Under the pieces are notes generated by a model, which saw nothing but the letters and a program-made list of their open reading frames with translations, did no database searches and was not told the DNA's origin. DNA of 64,000 nt from Zunongwangia endophytica. GTDB lineage: Bacteria > Bacteroidota > Bacteroidia > Flavobacteriales > Flavobacteriaceae. The translations under genes were made by a program, and so were the position numbers. Where the stretch lies: NCBI RefSeq assembly GCF_030409505.1, contig NZ_JAUFPZ010000002.1:2611501-2675500 (forward strand), given 5' to 3'. This document shows positions 24,669 to 33,562 of the stretch, one piece after another; within the stretch, counting starts at the first letter, position 1, and each line of letters opens with the position of its first letter.

Positions 24669-25712
24669 ATGCTGGATTTTATAATTATTGGTGCAGCGCA
24701 AGCTGGCCTCGCTATGGGATATTATCTTAAGCAAGCTGGATACAATTTTATTATTTTAGATAAAGAAGAAGAAATTGGTGCTTCCTGGCTTAATCGATGG
24801 GATTCGCTAAAATTATTTACTCCAACGGAGTTTAATCACCTTCCGGGAATGGAGTTCCCTTCGAAAAAGGGCCATTATCCTTCGAAAACCGAAGTCGCTA
24901 ATTACTTTAAATTGTATACTGAAAAATTTGAGTTTCCAATTCAGTTAAACACACTGGTAACTTCAGTTTCTAAAGAAAGAGCTACATTTTTAATCACGAC
25001 TGAAAAAGACCAATTTCAGGCAAAAAATGTAGTTGTAGCTACAGGCCCATTTCATATTCCTTACACTCCGCCATTTTACAAAAAACTAGACGAAACGGTT
25101 TTTCAAATCCACAGTAACTTTTACAAAAACCCACATCAACTAAAAGAAGGAAATGCATTAGTGGTTGGCGCAGGAGATTCAGGCTTTCAGATTCTGGACG
25201 AAATTTCTTCAACTAATCGAAAAACTTACTTCTCTGGAGCTACAGATGTAAAAGTGCTTCCGCAGGAATTATTAGGAAAAACATTATGGTGGTGGTTTTC
25301 TAAAACCGGATTTCTTAGTTTCAGCAAAGATTCCTGGCTTGGACGAAAAATTAATAATAGTCGGCAACCTATTATCGGCACCAATGTAAAGGAAATTCTA
25401 TCGCGACCAAATGTAGAAGCTGTTGGCAAAACTTTAGATGCTGAAGGTGAAATTATTTCTACGGAAAAAAAAGAGATCTCTGATATTAAGAATATCGTTT
25501 GGGCGACCGGATATCGACCTAACTTTGGCTGGATTGATGGTTTAGAACTAACCAAAGATGGCTATCCAAAACATAAACGTGGTGTAAGCAACACTAAAGG
25601 ACTATATTTTATAGGACTCCCATGGCTGCACACCCGTGGATCGGCAACCTTGGGAGGTATTAAAAATGATGCAAAATATATAGCTGATTTTATCGAAAAT
25701 CAGAATTCCTGA
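24669..25712 (+). CDS. Flavin-dependent monooxygenase-like oxidoreductase
   Basis: The 347-residue protein has two dinucleotide-binding folds: FAD site IIIGAAQAGLAMGYYL at the N-terminus and NADPH site VVGAGDSGFQI at about residue 165. WATGYRPNFGW near 285 fits the family ATG motif. The order and the ASWLNRWDSLKLFTP segment match the FMO/YUCCA-type and ArsO-like group of bacterial NAD(P)-binding proteins. It likely hydroxylates a small molecule in the cytosol; substrate is unknown. The ATG at 24669 is chosen because it opens directly into the FAD motif. Its 3' end overlaps the convergent universal stress gene by 13 bases. Confidence 0.85.
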   Translation: MLDFIIIGAAQAGLAMGYYLKQAGYNFIILDKEEEIGASWLNRWDSLKLFTPTEFNHLPGMEFPSKKGHYPSKTEVANYFKLYTEKFEFPIQLNTLVTSVSKERATFLITTEKDQFQAKNVVVATGPFHIPYTPPFYKKLDETVFQIHSNFYKNPHQLKEGNALVVGAGDSGFQILDEISSTNRKTYFSGATDVKVLPQELLGKTLWWWFSKTGFLSFSKDSWLGRKINNSRQPIIGTNVKEILSRPNVEAVGKTLDAEGEIISTEKKEISDIKNIVWATGYRPNFGWIDGLELTKDGYPKHKRGVSNTKGLYFIGLPWLHTRGSATLGGIKNDAKYIADFIENQNS

Positions 25713-26536
25713 CGTTTGTAATTTTCAGATGGCAAGACCAAAAACGGAATTTTCACATTGTAAGCCACTTCGTGTACTAAGGAGCTGAATAGTAATTTTT
25801 CGATAAAAGTGTGTTTGTTTTTTATCATCACTAGCATTTCAACCGGATTCTGCTTTTGGTATTCCTTTAGAGCTTCCATTACACTATCTCGGTTTATTCT
25901 TCCAAAGACATAACCATTCTCATCGAAATACTCTTGCAATGCCTGTTTAGATTTCTCTTGGTTTTCATCCAGATCTTTACCAAAACTTACATTCAGAATA
26001 TGCACCGTAGATTTAAATTGGTCTATAATACTTTTTAAAAACCAAAGATTGTAAGCTTCGAAGTCTAATTTTAAATCGTTCGGAAAAAGAATATTCTTCG
26101 GCTCTAAATAAGCTGCACCGGCTGGAATAGCTAACAATGGGCATTTTGCAGCCTTAATCGCATGCACTGTATTGGTACCGAAAATTAATTCACTCCCATC
26201 CTGAGCGCCTTCAGTTCCCATCACGATTAGATCGATTTCTTGTTGAGCTACTCGTTCTTTAATTTCTTCATGTAACATTTTGAAAGTTGAAACCAACTCA
26301 AATTCATGATATTTATTAGGAAGATCTTCTTCAATACGTCTTAGAAAGCGAGAGAGATTTTTAGTGGAGTTTTCTTTGTAAACCCCATACAAACTACTGT
26401 AAATAATGAAATCTGCGTTATAAAGTGTATTCAGCAAAATAAATTTAGTGCGTGAATTTTTAAATAACTGCATGGCATATTTGATCGCATTATAAGAGTT
26501 TTCTGAAAAATCGGTTGGCAAGAGTACGGTTCTCAT
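25700..26536 (-). CDS. Universal stress protein, two tandem domains
   Basis: The 278-residue cytosolic protein has two UspA-like domains. The first opens with VLLPTDFSENSYNAIKYAMQLF and ends with the ATP-loop type LIVMGTEG with GTNTVHAIKAAKCPLLAIP. The second opens NILFPNDLKLDF and ends LLFSSLVHEVAYNVKIPFLVLP, with a weaker nucleotide motif. Double-domain Usp proteins are typical in Bacteroidota and respond to starvation or stress. It is monocistronic and converges on the monooxygenase gene. Confidence 0.9.
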   Translation of the reverse strand: MRTVLLPTDFSENSYNAIKYAMQLFKNSRTKFILLNTLYNADFIIYSSLYGVYKENSTKNLSRFLRRIEEDLPNKYHEFELVSTFKMLHEEIKERVAQQEIDLIVMGTEGAQDGSELIFGTNTVHAIKAAKCPLLAIPAGAAYLEPKNILFPNDLKLDFEAYNLWFLKSIIDQFKSTVHILNVSFGKDLDENQEKSKQALQEYFDENGYVFGRINRDSVMEALKEYQKQNPVEMLVMIKNKHTFIEKLLFSSLVHEVAYNVKIPFLVLPSENYKRQEF

Positions 26537-26683
26537 AACTAATAATTTTCATCTAAATTACGAATACTGAGGATGATGAATTATGACAATTATCAGATTT
26601 AAAAAAAGAGAATTAACAGTGTGTTATGAGGCTTAGCAAAATTTATACTTAATTTTTGCCACCGTACCGCAATAATCGTTTAG

Positions 26684-27589
26684 ATGGAAAGAGAAGCAAT
26701 AGATACAAAAAAAGAGCATAATCCTTTTAAGCTCAAATTAAAAGGATGGTGGGAAGTACTAAAACAAATATATTCTGAAATCGGTGAAGATAAGGTTAGT
26801 ATCGTTTCTGCCGGAGTCGCATTTTATGCGTTTTTAGCTGTCTTCCCTGCAATTATGGCACTTATTTCTATTTATGGCTTAGCGACTGATCCACAAGATA
26901 TCGAAAGACAAATTAGCGAACTTTCGGCCATGATGCCTAAGCAAGCATTTGAAATTCTACAGCAACGTATTGATGTTTTTCTAGAATCTCATGGCGATAA
27001 ACTGGGATGGGGAACTTTATTTGGTATATTATTTAGTATCTGGAGTGCCAATAAAGGGACAAACGGATTATTAACCGGCGTGGATATCGCATACGATACC
27101 GAACAAGATCATAATATTTTTAAGCAATATTTAATGGCCTCTATTTTTACTGTTGGAGGACTTGCAATGTTGATTTTAAGTATGGTGCTTATCGTTGGGT
27201 TTCCTGCACTAGTACATAAAATTGGATTGCCAGAACATTTAGAAAATATTATTAGCTGGTCCAGATGGTTGATATTGGCGGTTTTAGTCTGTATTTTTTT
27301 ATGCATGGTTTACAAATTTGCACCTGCCAGAAAACAACCCGCTCTTCGCTGGGTAATTCCCGGAGCCATTTTTTCTACGCTTGTGTGGTTAGCTGCTTCT
27401 TACGGATTTTCATTTTACGTGAGTAATTTTGGTAATTATGGTGAAGTTTATGGTTCAATTTCCGCGGTGGTCGTGTTGCTTATGTGGCTATACATCACCT
27501 GCTTTATTATCCTATTAGGCGCCGAGATTAATACTGAAATTGTTGACCATCTAATTAATGTAGAATTAGAAGCTAAAAAAGAAAAATAA
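26684..27589 (+). CDS. YihY/virulence factor BrkB family membrane protein
   Basis: The 301-residue protein has six membrane helices and the family motifs: SIVSAGVAFYAFLAVFPAIMALISIYG (helix 1, here split by its Ala/Phe core), WGTLFGILFSIWSANKGTNGL, and the C-terminal YGSISAVVVLLMWLYITCFIILLGAEIN. Earlier annotation as ribonuclease BN is wrong for this family; it is an inner-membrane protein of unknown transport or envelope role. It is monocistronic. Confidence 0.92.
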   Translation: MEREAIDTKKEHNPFKLKLKGWWEVLKQIYSEIGEDKVSIVSAGVAFYAFLAVFPAIMALISIYGLATDPQDIERQISELSAMMPKQAFEILQQRIDVFLESHGDKLGWGTLFGILFSIWSANKGTNGLLTGVDIAYDTEQDHNIFKQYLMASIFTVGGLAMLILSMVLIVGFPALVHKIGLPEHLENIISWSRWLILAVLVCIFLCMVYKFAPARKQPALRWVIPGAIFSTLVWLAASYGFSFYVSNFGNYGEVYGSISAVVVLLMWLYITCFIILLGAEINTEIVDHLINVELEAKKEK

Positions 27590-27847
27590 GAAACCAATAG
27601 CTGAAATTAATAGCAATAGAGATTAGCTAAAAACAGCGCTCTTTTTTCTGCTGAAAAAAATCTCAAAAAAGTAGAGGAAACTTTTAAGCCGAAACGTTTC
27701 TGAAGTCTTGCCTATCCCGTAACGATGAATTTTAAATGATCTTATTGACTGTTTCTAAAAGCAAAAGAAGTTTCTTCAAATCTAAATTAAACCACAATTA
27801 TTTTCATGTTTAACTTTATCGCTTTATCTTTAAACAAAAGATAAAAC

Positions 27848-28144
27848 ATGAAAACTTCAGAAAAATTTAATCTATCCGAAAGGCAGATCGATCGTGTGAT
27901 CGCTATGGCTTGGGAAGACCGTACTACTTTTGAAGCGATTGAATATCAATTTGGACTTACAGAAAAGGATGTTATAAAATTTATGCAAGAACAAATGCAT
28001 CCTAGAAATTGGAGAAAATGGCGAGCAAGAGTTCAGGGTAGAAAAACAAAACATCAAAAATTAAGAAACTTTGAGTCTGGTAGATTTAAAAGTAGCAGAC
28101 AAAGACAAATAACTGGTAACCGACTTTCTAAACCGAAAAACTAA
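27848..28144 (+). CDS. TIGR03643 family small basic protein
   Basis: The 98-residue protein has a helix-turn-helix-like N-terminus (LSERQIDRVIAMAWEDRTTFEAI, YQFGLTEKDVIKFM) and a strongly basic C-terminus with PRNWRKWRARVQGRKTKH, matching the family TIGR03643. Nucleic-acid binding is suggested by charge and HTH-like pattern but not shown. From memory, and unverified, members often lie near photolyase/cryptochrome genes. The stop and the next ATG overlap as TAATG, coupling it to the LOV-like gene. Confidence 0.85.
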   Translation: MKTSEKFNLSERQIDRVIAMAWEDRTTFEAIEYQFGLTEKDVIKFMQEQMHPRNWRKWRARVQGRKTKHQKLRNFESGRFKSSRQRQITGNRLSKPKN

Positions 28145-28701
28145 TGGCACCAGAAACCGACTATAACCTATCATCCTTAGATCTATTTTTAAGCAACAAA
28201 GATGCTGAAGGTAAAAATTTGCCTATTCAGCAGCTTCATCCACTTACTAGCTTGGACGTTTTTGCCAACCATTCTGATAGGATAAGAGATAGAGCCCGCA
28301 AAAAGATAGAGTTAGCATCTTTAGTTTCATTGAGCAAAAAATATAGCTGGAATACTAATTTAGACTTTATTTTAGATGAAGATTACGAAGCTATACTGCT
28401 AACCAAAGCAGATCAAACGATCCTTTGGACAAATAAAGGATTTTCTGCAATGACGGGATACCCGGCGAATTTTGCGAAAGGCAAGAAACCTAAGTTTTTA
28501 CAGGGAACTAAAACATCTGTAGCAACCAGAAAGAAAATTAGAAATAAGGTTTCTTCTCAAACTAACTTTTCTGATATTCTTTTAAACTACCGGAAAAATG
28601 GTGAAGAGTATTTGTGCAAAATTGATATTTATCCCATAAAAAATAACCTCAAAGAGGTGACTCACTTTCTGGCTTTAGAAAAAGAAATTTATGACAATTG
28701 A
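28144..28701 (+). CDS. LOV-like PAS domain protein without the photoactive cysteine
   Basis: The 185-residue protein carries a single PAS domain (about residues 80-180). It matches the LOV subclass: TNKGFSAMTGYP, KPKFLQGTKTSVATRKKIRNK and LLNYRKNGEEYLCKIDIYPI follow the LOV order closely. In LOV photoreceptors the flavin-adduct site reads GRNCRFLQG; here it is GKKPKFLQG, so the cysteine is proline (P116). Classical adduct photochemistry should be absent; it may bind flavin and signal by reduction or bind nothing. The first 70 residues are helical and could be an effector or dimer arm. It overlaps the thioesterase gene by 11 bases. Confidence 0.82.
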   Translation: MAPETDYNLSSLDLFLSNKDAEGKNLPIQQLHPLTSLDVFANHSDRIRDRARKKIELASLVSLSKKYSWNTNLDFILDEDYEAILLTKADQTILWTNKGFSAMTGYPANFAKGKKPKFLQGTKTSVATRKKIRNKVSSQTNFSDILLNYRKNGEEYLCKIDIYPIKNNLKEVTHFLALEKEIYDN

Positions 28702-29077
28702 AGAGCGCATCGCTAAATCTAAGACAAGTCTTTTTAAAGCTGTTTTTCCAAATACCACGAATCATTATGACACGCTTTTTGGTGGTACTGCCATGCAAAT
28801 GATGGACGAAGTTGCCTTTATCACCGCCACGCGATTTAGCAGACAGCGTATGGTAACCGTAAGCAGCGATCGTATCGATTTTCAAAAACCAATTCCTGCC
28901 GGAACTTTTGTAGAACTAATTGGACAAGTTGCCCACGTTGGTAATTCTAGCTTAAAAGTAAATGTAGAGATCTATACTGAAGAAATGTATTCAGACCATC
29001 GAGAACAAGCGGTGAAAGGAGAATTCACCTTTGTAGCGATCGATGAAAATAAAAAACCCGAACCATTAAAAATATAA
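28691..29077 (+). CDS. Hotdog-fold acyl-CoA thioesterase
   Basis: The 128-residue protein fits the YciA/BACH-type acyl-CoA thioesterases. It has the catalytic region NHYDTLFGGTAMQMMDEVAFITATRF with the conserved N, GG and D, then VTVSSDRIDFQKPIPAGTFVEL and a C-terminal GEFTFVAID strand. It hydrolyses acyl-CoA to free acid in the cytosol; chain-length choice is unknown. It is the third gene of an operon with the TIGR03643 and LOV-like genes. Confidence 0.9.
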   Translation: MTIEERIAKSKTSLFKAVFPNTTNHYDTLFGGTAMQMMDEVAFITATRFSRQRMVTVSSDRIDFQKPIPAGTFVELIGQVAHVGNSSLKVNVEIYTEEMYSDHREQAVKGEFTFVAIDENKKPEPLKI

Positions 29078-29107
29078 AAAAAAGCCATGACAAATTTATC
29101 ATGGCTT
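29076..29107 (-). terminator. Terminator for the leftward beta-propeller lipoprotein gene
   Basis: AAGCCATGA pairs with TCATGGCTT around an eight-base loop. On the minus strand it is followed by a run of eight T; the plus strand lacks such a run. It lies between the two converging genes. Confidence 0.75.
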
Positions 29108-29133
29108 CAAAATATTTGGGGCAAAAAAGTGAA

Positions 29134-30159
29134 CTATTCAGTATAATAATAGACTGCTGAAGCACCAGATAACGTGTTATTAATTTGTGGTGATTTATTT
29201 CCGCTAGCAGTACTTGCTTCATCGAAAGCAAGAACTTTACCGCCTCCATTAGCTAATTCAGCAATAAATACCATATCTGAAGCTGCATCGTAAGATACAT
29301 TAACCGGGTTTCCTAAGTTTGTATTATTTCCACCTACTCGCATTTGATCGTTAAGTTCGATCATTCCGCCATCCATAGTAGCGCTTAATTTACTATCAAA
29401 ATTAGTAATTACGTGAAAAGCACCATCATCATCAGATCCTGCATCACCAATATCTGTCATTACCATAGTACCGCCATCATAATCTAATCCATGCGTTCTA
29501 ATAATTCCTTCAATTTCTACTGTTTTAGTCGCAGAAACTTCGGCATCGGTTGTATTCATCGCAACAAAATCATCTAAAATGGCTAATTTATTTGTGGTAT
29601 CGACCACTGCATAAAGATCGTCGCCTACAAATTCGATACCCCATACCTTAAAATCTACGGTAACTACATTTCTTAATTGAAATCCAGAAGATGTTTTGGT
29701 ATAAATAAAGAATCTTCCGTCTGCTGTACTATCGTCTCCGTCAACATCAGCATTATCAGCAACTACGTAAAACATTCCGTTTACCGCAATATCACGCGGA
29801 CTTTCTAGTTCTGAATCGCTTGATATATCCAAATCAACATTTAAGTCGATTCCAGTGTCTAGCATTTCTATACCCGCATAACTCTCCAGGCTGGTAGATG
29901 ATCTTGATACAATAGTAAATGAATCATCATTGCCATCGTAATAAATTCCTTCAGTATCATCTGAAGAGGTTTCGTAAGTGGTCATTTCAGAACTATTAAG
30001 ATCGTAACGAGTTACACTTCCATTATGACTCGTAGCATAAAGATATGCAGTTTCTGAAGTATTGGTTGGCATTTCACCCAATCCATCGTCATCATCGCTA
30101 CAAGAAACTAAAGCAGTTCCTAGTAGAAGCATAAAAATTGGTTTAATAATCTTTTTCAT
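29134..30159 (-). CDS. Hypothetical lipoprotein with beta-propeller-like repeats
   Basis: The 341-residue product has a lipoprotein signal with lipobox ALVSC followed by an Asp-rich tether (SDDDDG), typical for surface lipoproteins in Bacteroidota. The body is all-beta in pattern with repeated units such as YLYATSHNGSVTRYDL, DIAVNGMFYVVADNAD, GIEFVGDDLYAVVDTTNKLAIL and DMVFIAELANGGGKVLAF, like a six- or seven-bladed propeller of the NHL/YVTN sort. The composition is acidic, as in marine species. No enzyme motif is seen. Confidence 0.78.
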   Translation of the reverse strand: MKKIIKPIFMLLLGTALVSCSDDDDGLGEMPTNTSETAYLYATSHNGSVTRYDLNSSEMTTYETSSDDTEGIYYDGNDDSFTIVSRSSTSLESYAGIEMLDTGIDLNVDLDISSDSELESPRDIAVNGMFYVVADNADVDGDDSTADGRFFIYTKTSSGFQLRNVVTVDFKVWGIEFVGDDLYAVVDTTNKLAILDDFVAMNTTDAEVSATKTVEIEGIIRTHGLDYDGGTMVMTDIGDAGSDDDGAFHVITNFDSKLSATMDGGMIELNDQMRVGGNNTNLGNPVNVSYDAASDMVFIAELANGGGKVLAFDEASTASGNKSPQINNTLSGASAVYYYTE

Positions 30160-30391
30160 GTGTTTAAGTTTTTGTTGTTGTGATATTTACGTGATTTTAG
30201 ACGGAAGGGTTTTAGGATACCATACTACACCAAAACTCGTTTATACATAATAATCTGATATACAGTTAATTAAAAAATATAGAGATATTGCTTTTAACTT
30301 AGGTTTATCAAAAGATTAAGAATGAATTAGATCAAATTGCACGAAAAAATCCCTTCTTTCATGGTAGATTTAGGATGTGGGAACGAATTAA

Positions 30392-31141
30392 ATGAATGAG
30401 CAAGATATGGTACTAAAAGACAAAGTAGCTCTTATTACAGGAGCAAGCAGTGGCATAGGAAAAGCTATTGCCATTAAATTATCCGAGGAAAATTGTAAAA
30501 TAGTATTGGCTAGCCGAAATATTGAAAAACTTAAGGAAATTCAGAAAGAATTAAAAACGGAAAGTCTTGCTATAGAAATGGATATTAGCCAGACAGATAG
30601 CGTTGCTAATGGATTTAAAAAGGCAGTGGCTAAATTTAAAACCATTGACATTCTTGTGAATTCTGCTGGTGTGATGCCATTAACGTATTTAAAGAATAGA
30701 CATCTTGATGAATGGTTACAAACCATTGAAGTAAACGTAAAGGGAACACTAAGATGTATACATGCTGTTCTTCCGCAGATGAAAAATAATGAAAGTGGAC
30801 ATATTATAAACATATCTTCTGTCGATGGAAAAGAAGTATATGAAGGCGGTGCTATCTACGGAGCTTCTAAATCGGCTATTATTACATTATCTAAAGCAAT
30901 GAGAATGGAGCTTTCTCCAGATTACAATATTAGAGTTACCTGTATAGAACCAGGAACTGTAGAAACAAATCTTAGAGATAATATTACCGACGAAGAGCTT
31001 CTAAATGACAAAAATTACGATAATGACGAAGAACCTAAATTGCAATCTAAAAATATAGCAGATGCAGTTATTTACGCCTTATCTCAACCAGCGAGTGTGA
31101 ACGTGAACGAATTATTAATTAAACCAACAGGAAAATCATAA
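30392..31141 (+). CDS. SDR family oxidoreductase
   Basis: The 249-residue protein is a classical short-chain dehydrogenase. The cofactor site is TGASSGIGKAIA, the NSAG motif is present (LVNSAGVMPL), the catalytic Ser is in NISSVDGK and YxxxK is YGASK. An acidic/Arg pattern (LASRNIEKL) after strand 2 suggests NADP(H). It resembles YdfG-like serine/3-hydroxy acid dehydrogenases. Substrate unknown. A small membrane-helix protein gene follows 11 bases later, probably in the same transcript. An in-frame ATG five codons later is an alternative start. Confidence 0.9.
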   Translation: MNEQDMVLKDKVALITGASSGIGKAIAIKLSEENCKIVLASRNIEKLKEIQKELKTESLAIEMDISQTDSVANGFKKAVAKFKTIDILVNSAGVMPLTYLKNRHLDEWLQTIEVNVKGTLRCIHAVLPQMKNNESGHIINISSVDGKEVYEGGAIYGASKSAIITLSKAMRMELSPDYNIRVTCIEPGTVETNLRDNITDEELLNDKNYDNDEEPKLQSKNIADAVIYALSQPASVNVNELLIKPTGKS

Positions 31142-31152
31142 ACAATTTATAT

Positions 31153-31374
31153 ATGAAAGAGCAAGTAAAATCAACAGGAAAATGGATAGCAGGATATTTA
31201 GCAGCAAAAGCTGGTAAAAAAGTTGTTGCTAAAAGCGGATTAATAGGTCTAGGATTTGGAGCTGCAGCAGGCGGAGCTTACATTGGTTACAAGCTTCTAA
31301 AAAAATTAAAAAAACAAGAAGATATTAGCCACAACAACCACGAAATTAAAGGAGAAAAGAAAATCGTTGTTTAA
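31153..31374 (+). CDS. Small glycine-rich membrane protein
   Basis: The 73-residue protein has one glycine/alanine-rich hydrophobic helix (LIGLGFGAAAGGAYIGYKLL) between two lysine-rich flanks and a His/Lys tail. I know no family for it. The position right after the SDR gene and before a terminator supports it as a real gene. Confidence 0.7.
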   Translation: MKEQVKSTGKWIAGYLAAKAGKKVVAKSGLIGLGFGAAAGGAYIGYKLLKKLKKQEDISHNNHEIKGEKKIVV

Positions 31375-31397
31375 CAACCACGTTCTTTTAAAACATA

Positions 31398-31427
31398 AAA
31401 AAGCCAGATTCATTCTGGCTTTTTTTA
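31398..31427 (+). terminator. Terminator after the SDR operon
   Basis: AAAGCCAGA, loop TTCAT, TCTGGCTTT, then a run of T. A compact strong hairpin. Confidence 0.93.
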
Positions 31428-31473
31428 TGCTTACTTTTCAATCAATGATTTGTATATTTATTTCAAAATTTTG

Positions 31474-33114
31474 ATGATGAAAAAAATTATATTTTTTCTA
31501 GCAGGATTAGGTCTCATTTCGTGCAAAGAAAATGTTAGCTCTTCTAACACTTCAGAAAAAAATCTAATCGTTAAAACTGAAAATGGAGCTATTGAAGGTT
31601 TTACCAATAACGATAAATCGGTTCTAAAATATTTCGGTATTCCTTTTGCTCAACCGCCGGTAGATAAACTACGTTGGAAAGCTCCACAAGATGCAAAAGA
31701 TTGGAAAGATACGTTGGTAACCAAAGCTTTTAAAAATAAACCAGTACAAGCCAATGTTTACGGAGACATGAATTCCCGATCTAACGGTATGAGCGAGGAT
31801 TGTTTATATTTAAATGTCTGGATACCACAAACTAATTCTAAAGAAAAACTACCCGTACTCGTTTATTTCTATGGAGGCGGATTTTTAGCAGGAGATGCTT
31901 CCGAACCTCGATATGATGGAGAAGCTATGGCTAAAAAAGGAATTGTTGTAGTTACAGTAAATTACAGGTTAAACATCTTCGGCTTTATGGCCCACCCAGA
32001 GTTAAGCGAAGAAGCTCCATACGAAGCCTCTGGAAACTACGGATTATTAGATCAGCAAAAAGGCTTAGAATGGGTACAAAACAATATCGCTGCATTTGGT
32101 GGTGACCCTAATAAAATTACAATTGCCGGAGAATCTGCAGGTTCCATCTCGGTAAGCGCACAAATGGCTTCTCCCCTTTCAAAAGACATAATGAATGCCG
32201 CTATTGGTGAAAGTGGTGCCTCTATTTATCCAACATTAGCGCCCGTTTCTCTGGAAGAGGCAGAAGCAAATGGTGTTAAGTTTGTTGAAAAAGTAGGCGC
32301 TAAATCACTTGCAGAATTACGAGGAATGAGTACCGACTCTATTTTCAAATTATATCAAAATGCAGGTAGATTTAATTTTCCTACCGTAATAGACGGTTAT
32401 TTTTTACCGAAATCTCTCCCTGAAATTTTTAAAGCTGAAGAACAAGCTCAAGTACCTTTGCTAGTAGGATGGAATTCTGCCGAAATTCCCGGATCGGCAA
32501 TAATGCAAGGTTTAGAGAATACCACAGAAAATTTCAGAAAAAAAGTAAATGAAATCTATCCTGAAGATTACAAAGAAGTTCTAAATCTTTATCCACATTC
32601 TAACACTGATGAACTAAAAAAATCAGCAACACAATTAGCCTCCGATCGTTTTATCGTATATAGTACTTGGAAGTGGTTCGACCTGCATCGAAAAAATTCC
32701 AATCAACCTGTTTACCGATATTTATTCAGCAAAATTAGACCAGAACTAAAAGACGATTCTAAACAAGCAGGATTGGCTGGCGGCACTAAAAAGAAAGCTG
32801 AAAAAAATTCTGAATCGCCAAAACCAATTGGTGCTCCTCATGCTTCAGAAATAGAATACTTTTTAGGAAATCTAGATCGAAATAATGAATATTCTTGGAC
32901 TCAAGACGATTATAAAACTTCTGAAACCATCCAAAAATATATCGCGAATTTCATTAAAACCGGAAATCCTAATAATGAGGAATTACCGAAATGGAATCCA
33001 GCTAAAGAAAACGATCAAAATCCACCAATATTAATAATTGACACCGAATCTAAACCTGAAAATGCTACTAATGATGAACGATTTTTATTTTTAGATCAAT
33101 ACTATCAGAAATAA
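31474..33114 (+). CDS. Type B carboxylesterase/lipase, lipoprotein
   Basis: The 546-residue alpha/beta hydrolase belongs to the carboxylesterase type-B (ESTHER block C) family. A lipobox LISC after MMKKIIFFLAGLG indicates a lipid anchor, so it acts on the cell surface or in the periplasm. The catalytic Ser is in AGESAGS (S221), the oxyanion loop is YFYGGGFLAGD, the first conserved block is EDCLYLNVW and the catalytic His region is GAPHASEIEYF. Family members cleave carboxylic esters; PETase-like claims would go too far. The start is the ATG directly before the signal peptide; a TTG further upstream is rejected. Confidence 0.92.
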   Translation: MMKKIIFFLAGLGLISCKENVSSSNTSEKNLIVKTENGAIEGFTNNDKSVLKYFGIPFAQPPVDKLRWKAPQDAKDWKDTLVTKAFKNKPVQANVYGDMNSRSNGMSEDCLYLNVWIPQTNSKEKLPVLVYFYGGGFLAGDASEPRYDGEAMAKKGIVVVTVNYRLNIFGFMAHPELSEEAPYEASGNYGLLDQQKGLEWVQNNIAAFGGDPNKITIAGESAGSISVSAQMASPLSKDIMNAAIGESGASIYPTLAPVSLEEAEANGVKFVEKVGAKSLAELRGMSTDSIFKLYQNAGRFNFPTVIDGYFLPKSLPEIFKAEEQAQVPLLVGWNSAEIPGSAIMQGLENTTENFRKKVNEIYPEDYKEVLNLYPHSNTDELKKSATQLASDRFIVYSTWKWFDLHRKNSNQPVYRYLFSKIRPELKDDSKQAGLAGGTKKKAEKNSESPKPIGAPHASEIEYFLGNLDRNNEYSWTQDDYKTSETIQKYIANFIKTGNPNNEELPKWNPAKENDQNPPILIIDTESKPENATNDERFLFLDQYYQK

Positions 33115-33119
33115 ATTTT

Positions 33120-33150
33120 AAAAAGCCCTCTTTAAAAGAGGGCTTTTTTA
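33120..33150. terminator. Bidirectional terminator between converging genes
   Basis: AAAAAGCCCTCTTT pairs with AAAGAGGGCTTTTT, flanked by A and T runs, so it can stop both the esterase and the leftward efflux operon. It slightly overlaps the Fur-family stop. Confidence 0.93.
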
Positions 33151-33558
33151 TTTAGAACACTTATCACAAAGTCCTTTTACCACTAGATTCGCGTCGGTGG
33201 CTTTAAAACCATTAGGCAGACTAATATTGGGTATAGTTTGATCGGTTAGACATTGCGTTTCCCCACATTTAGAACAGTGAAAGTGTAAATGCAGTTTATC
33301 ACTAACATTGCCTTCTTCTAATGTTTGCAGCGCGTATTTAGCCATACCGCTACCGTCTTCAATTTTGTGTACCAGACCTTTTTCTTCAAACAATTTCAAA
33401 CTTCTAAAAAGCGTGGTGCGTTCGGTTTTATCAAAAGCAGCTTCAATATCATTTAAGCTCATCGCCAAAGATTCTTGCGCCATAAATTTATATACTAACA
33501 AACGTACTGCTGTAGGTCTAATTCCTTTTGCTTTTAAAATCTCTTCTATTTCTTGCAT
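33148..33558 (-). CDS. Fur family metal-responsive repressor
   Basis: The 136-residue protein has the Fur layout: a winged helix (KGIRPTAVRLLVYKFM, the TERTTLFRSLKLFEEKGLV recognition region) and a metal/dimer domain with LHLHFHCSKCGETQC and a C-terminal CDKC. These two CxxC pairs make the structural zinc site. Fur, Zur and PerR cannot be told apart for certain. Its place at the end of a metal efflux operon, five bases after the adaptor stop, suggests it controls that operon in response to metal; repression by a Fur protein of an efflux system would be unusual for iron and fits another metal better. The ATG at 33558 is chosen to avoid overlap with the adaptor. Confidence 0.88.
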   Translation of the reverse strand: MQEIEEILKAKGIRPTAVRLLVYKFMAQESLAMSLNDIEAAFDKTERTTLFRSLKLFEEKGLVHKIEDGSGMAKYALQTLEEGNVSDKLHLHFHCSKCGETQCLTDQTIPNISLPNGFKATDANLVVKGLCDKCSK

Positions 33559-33562
33559 ACTA

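Noticed and set aside
26684..27589. Annotation as ribonuclease BN
   Set aside because: YihY/BrkB membrane proteins were misnamed so in the past; there is no metallo-beta-lactamase nuclease motif.
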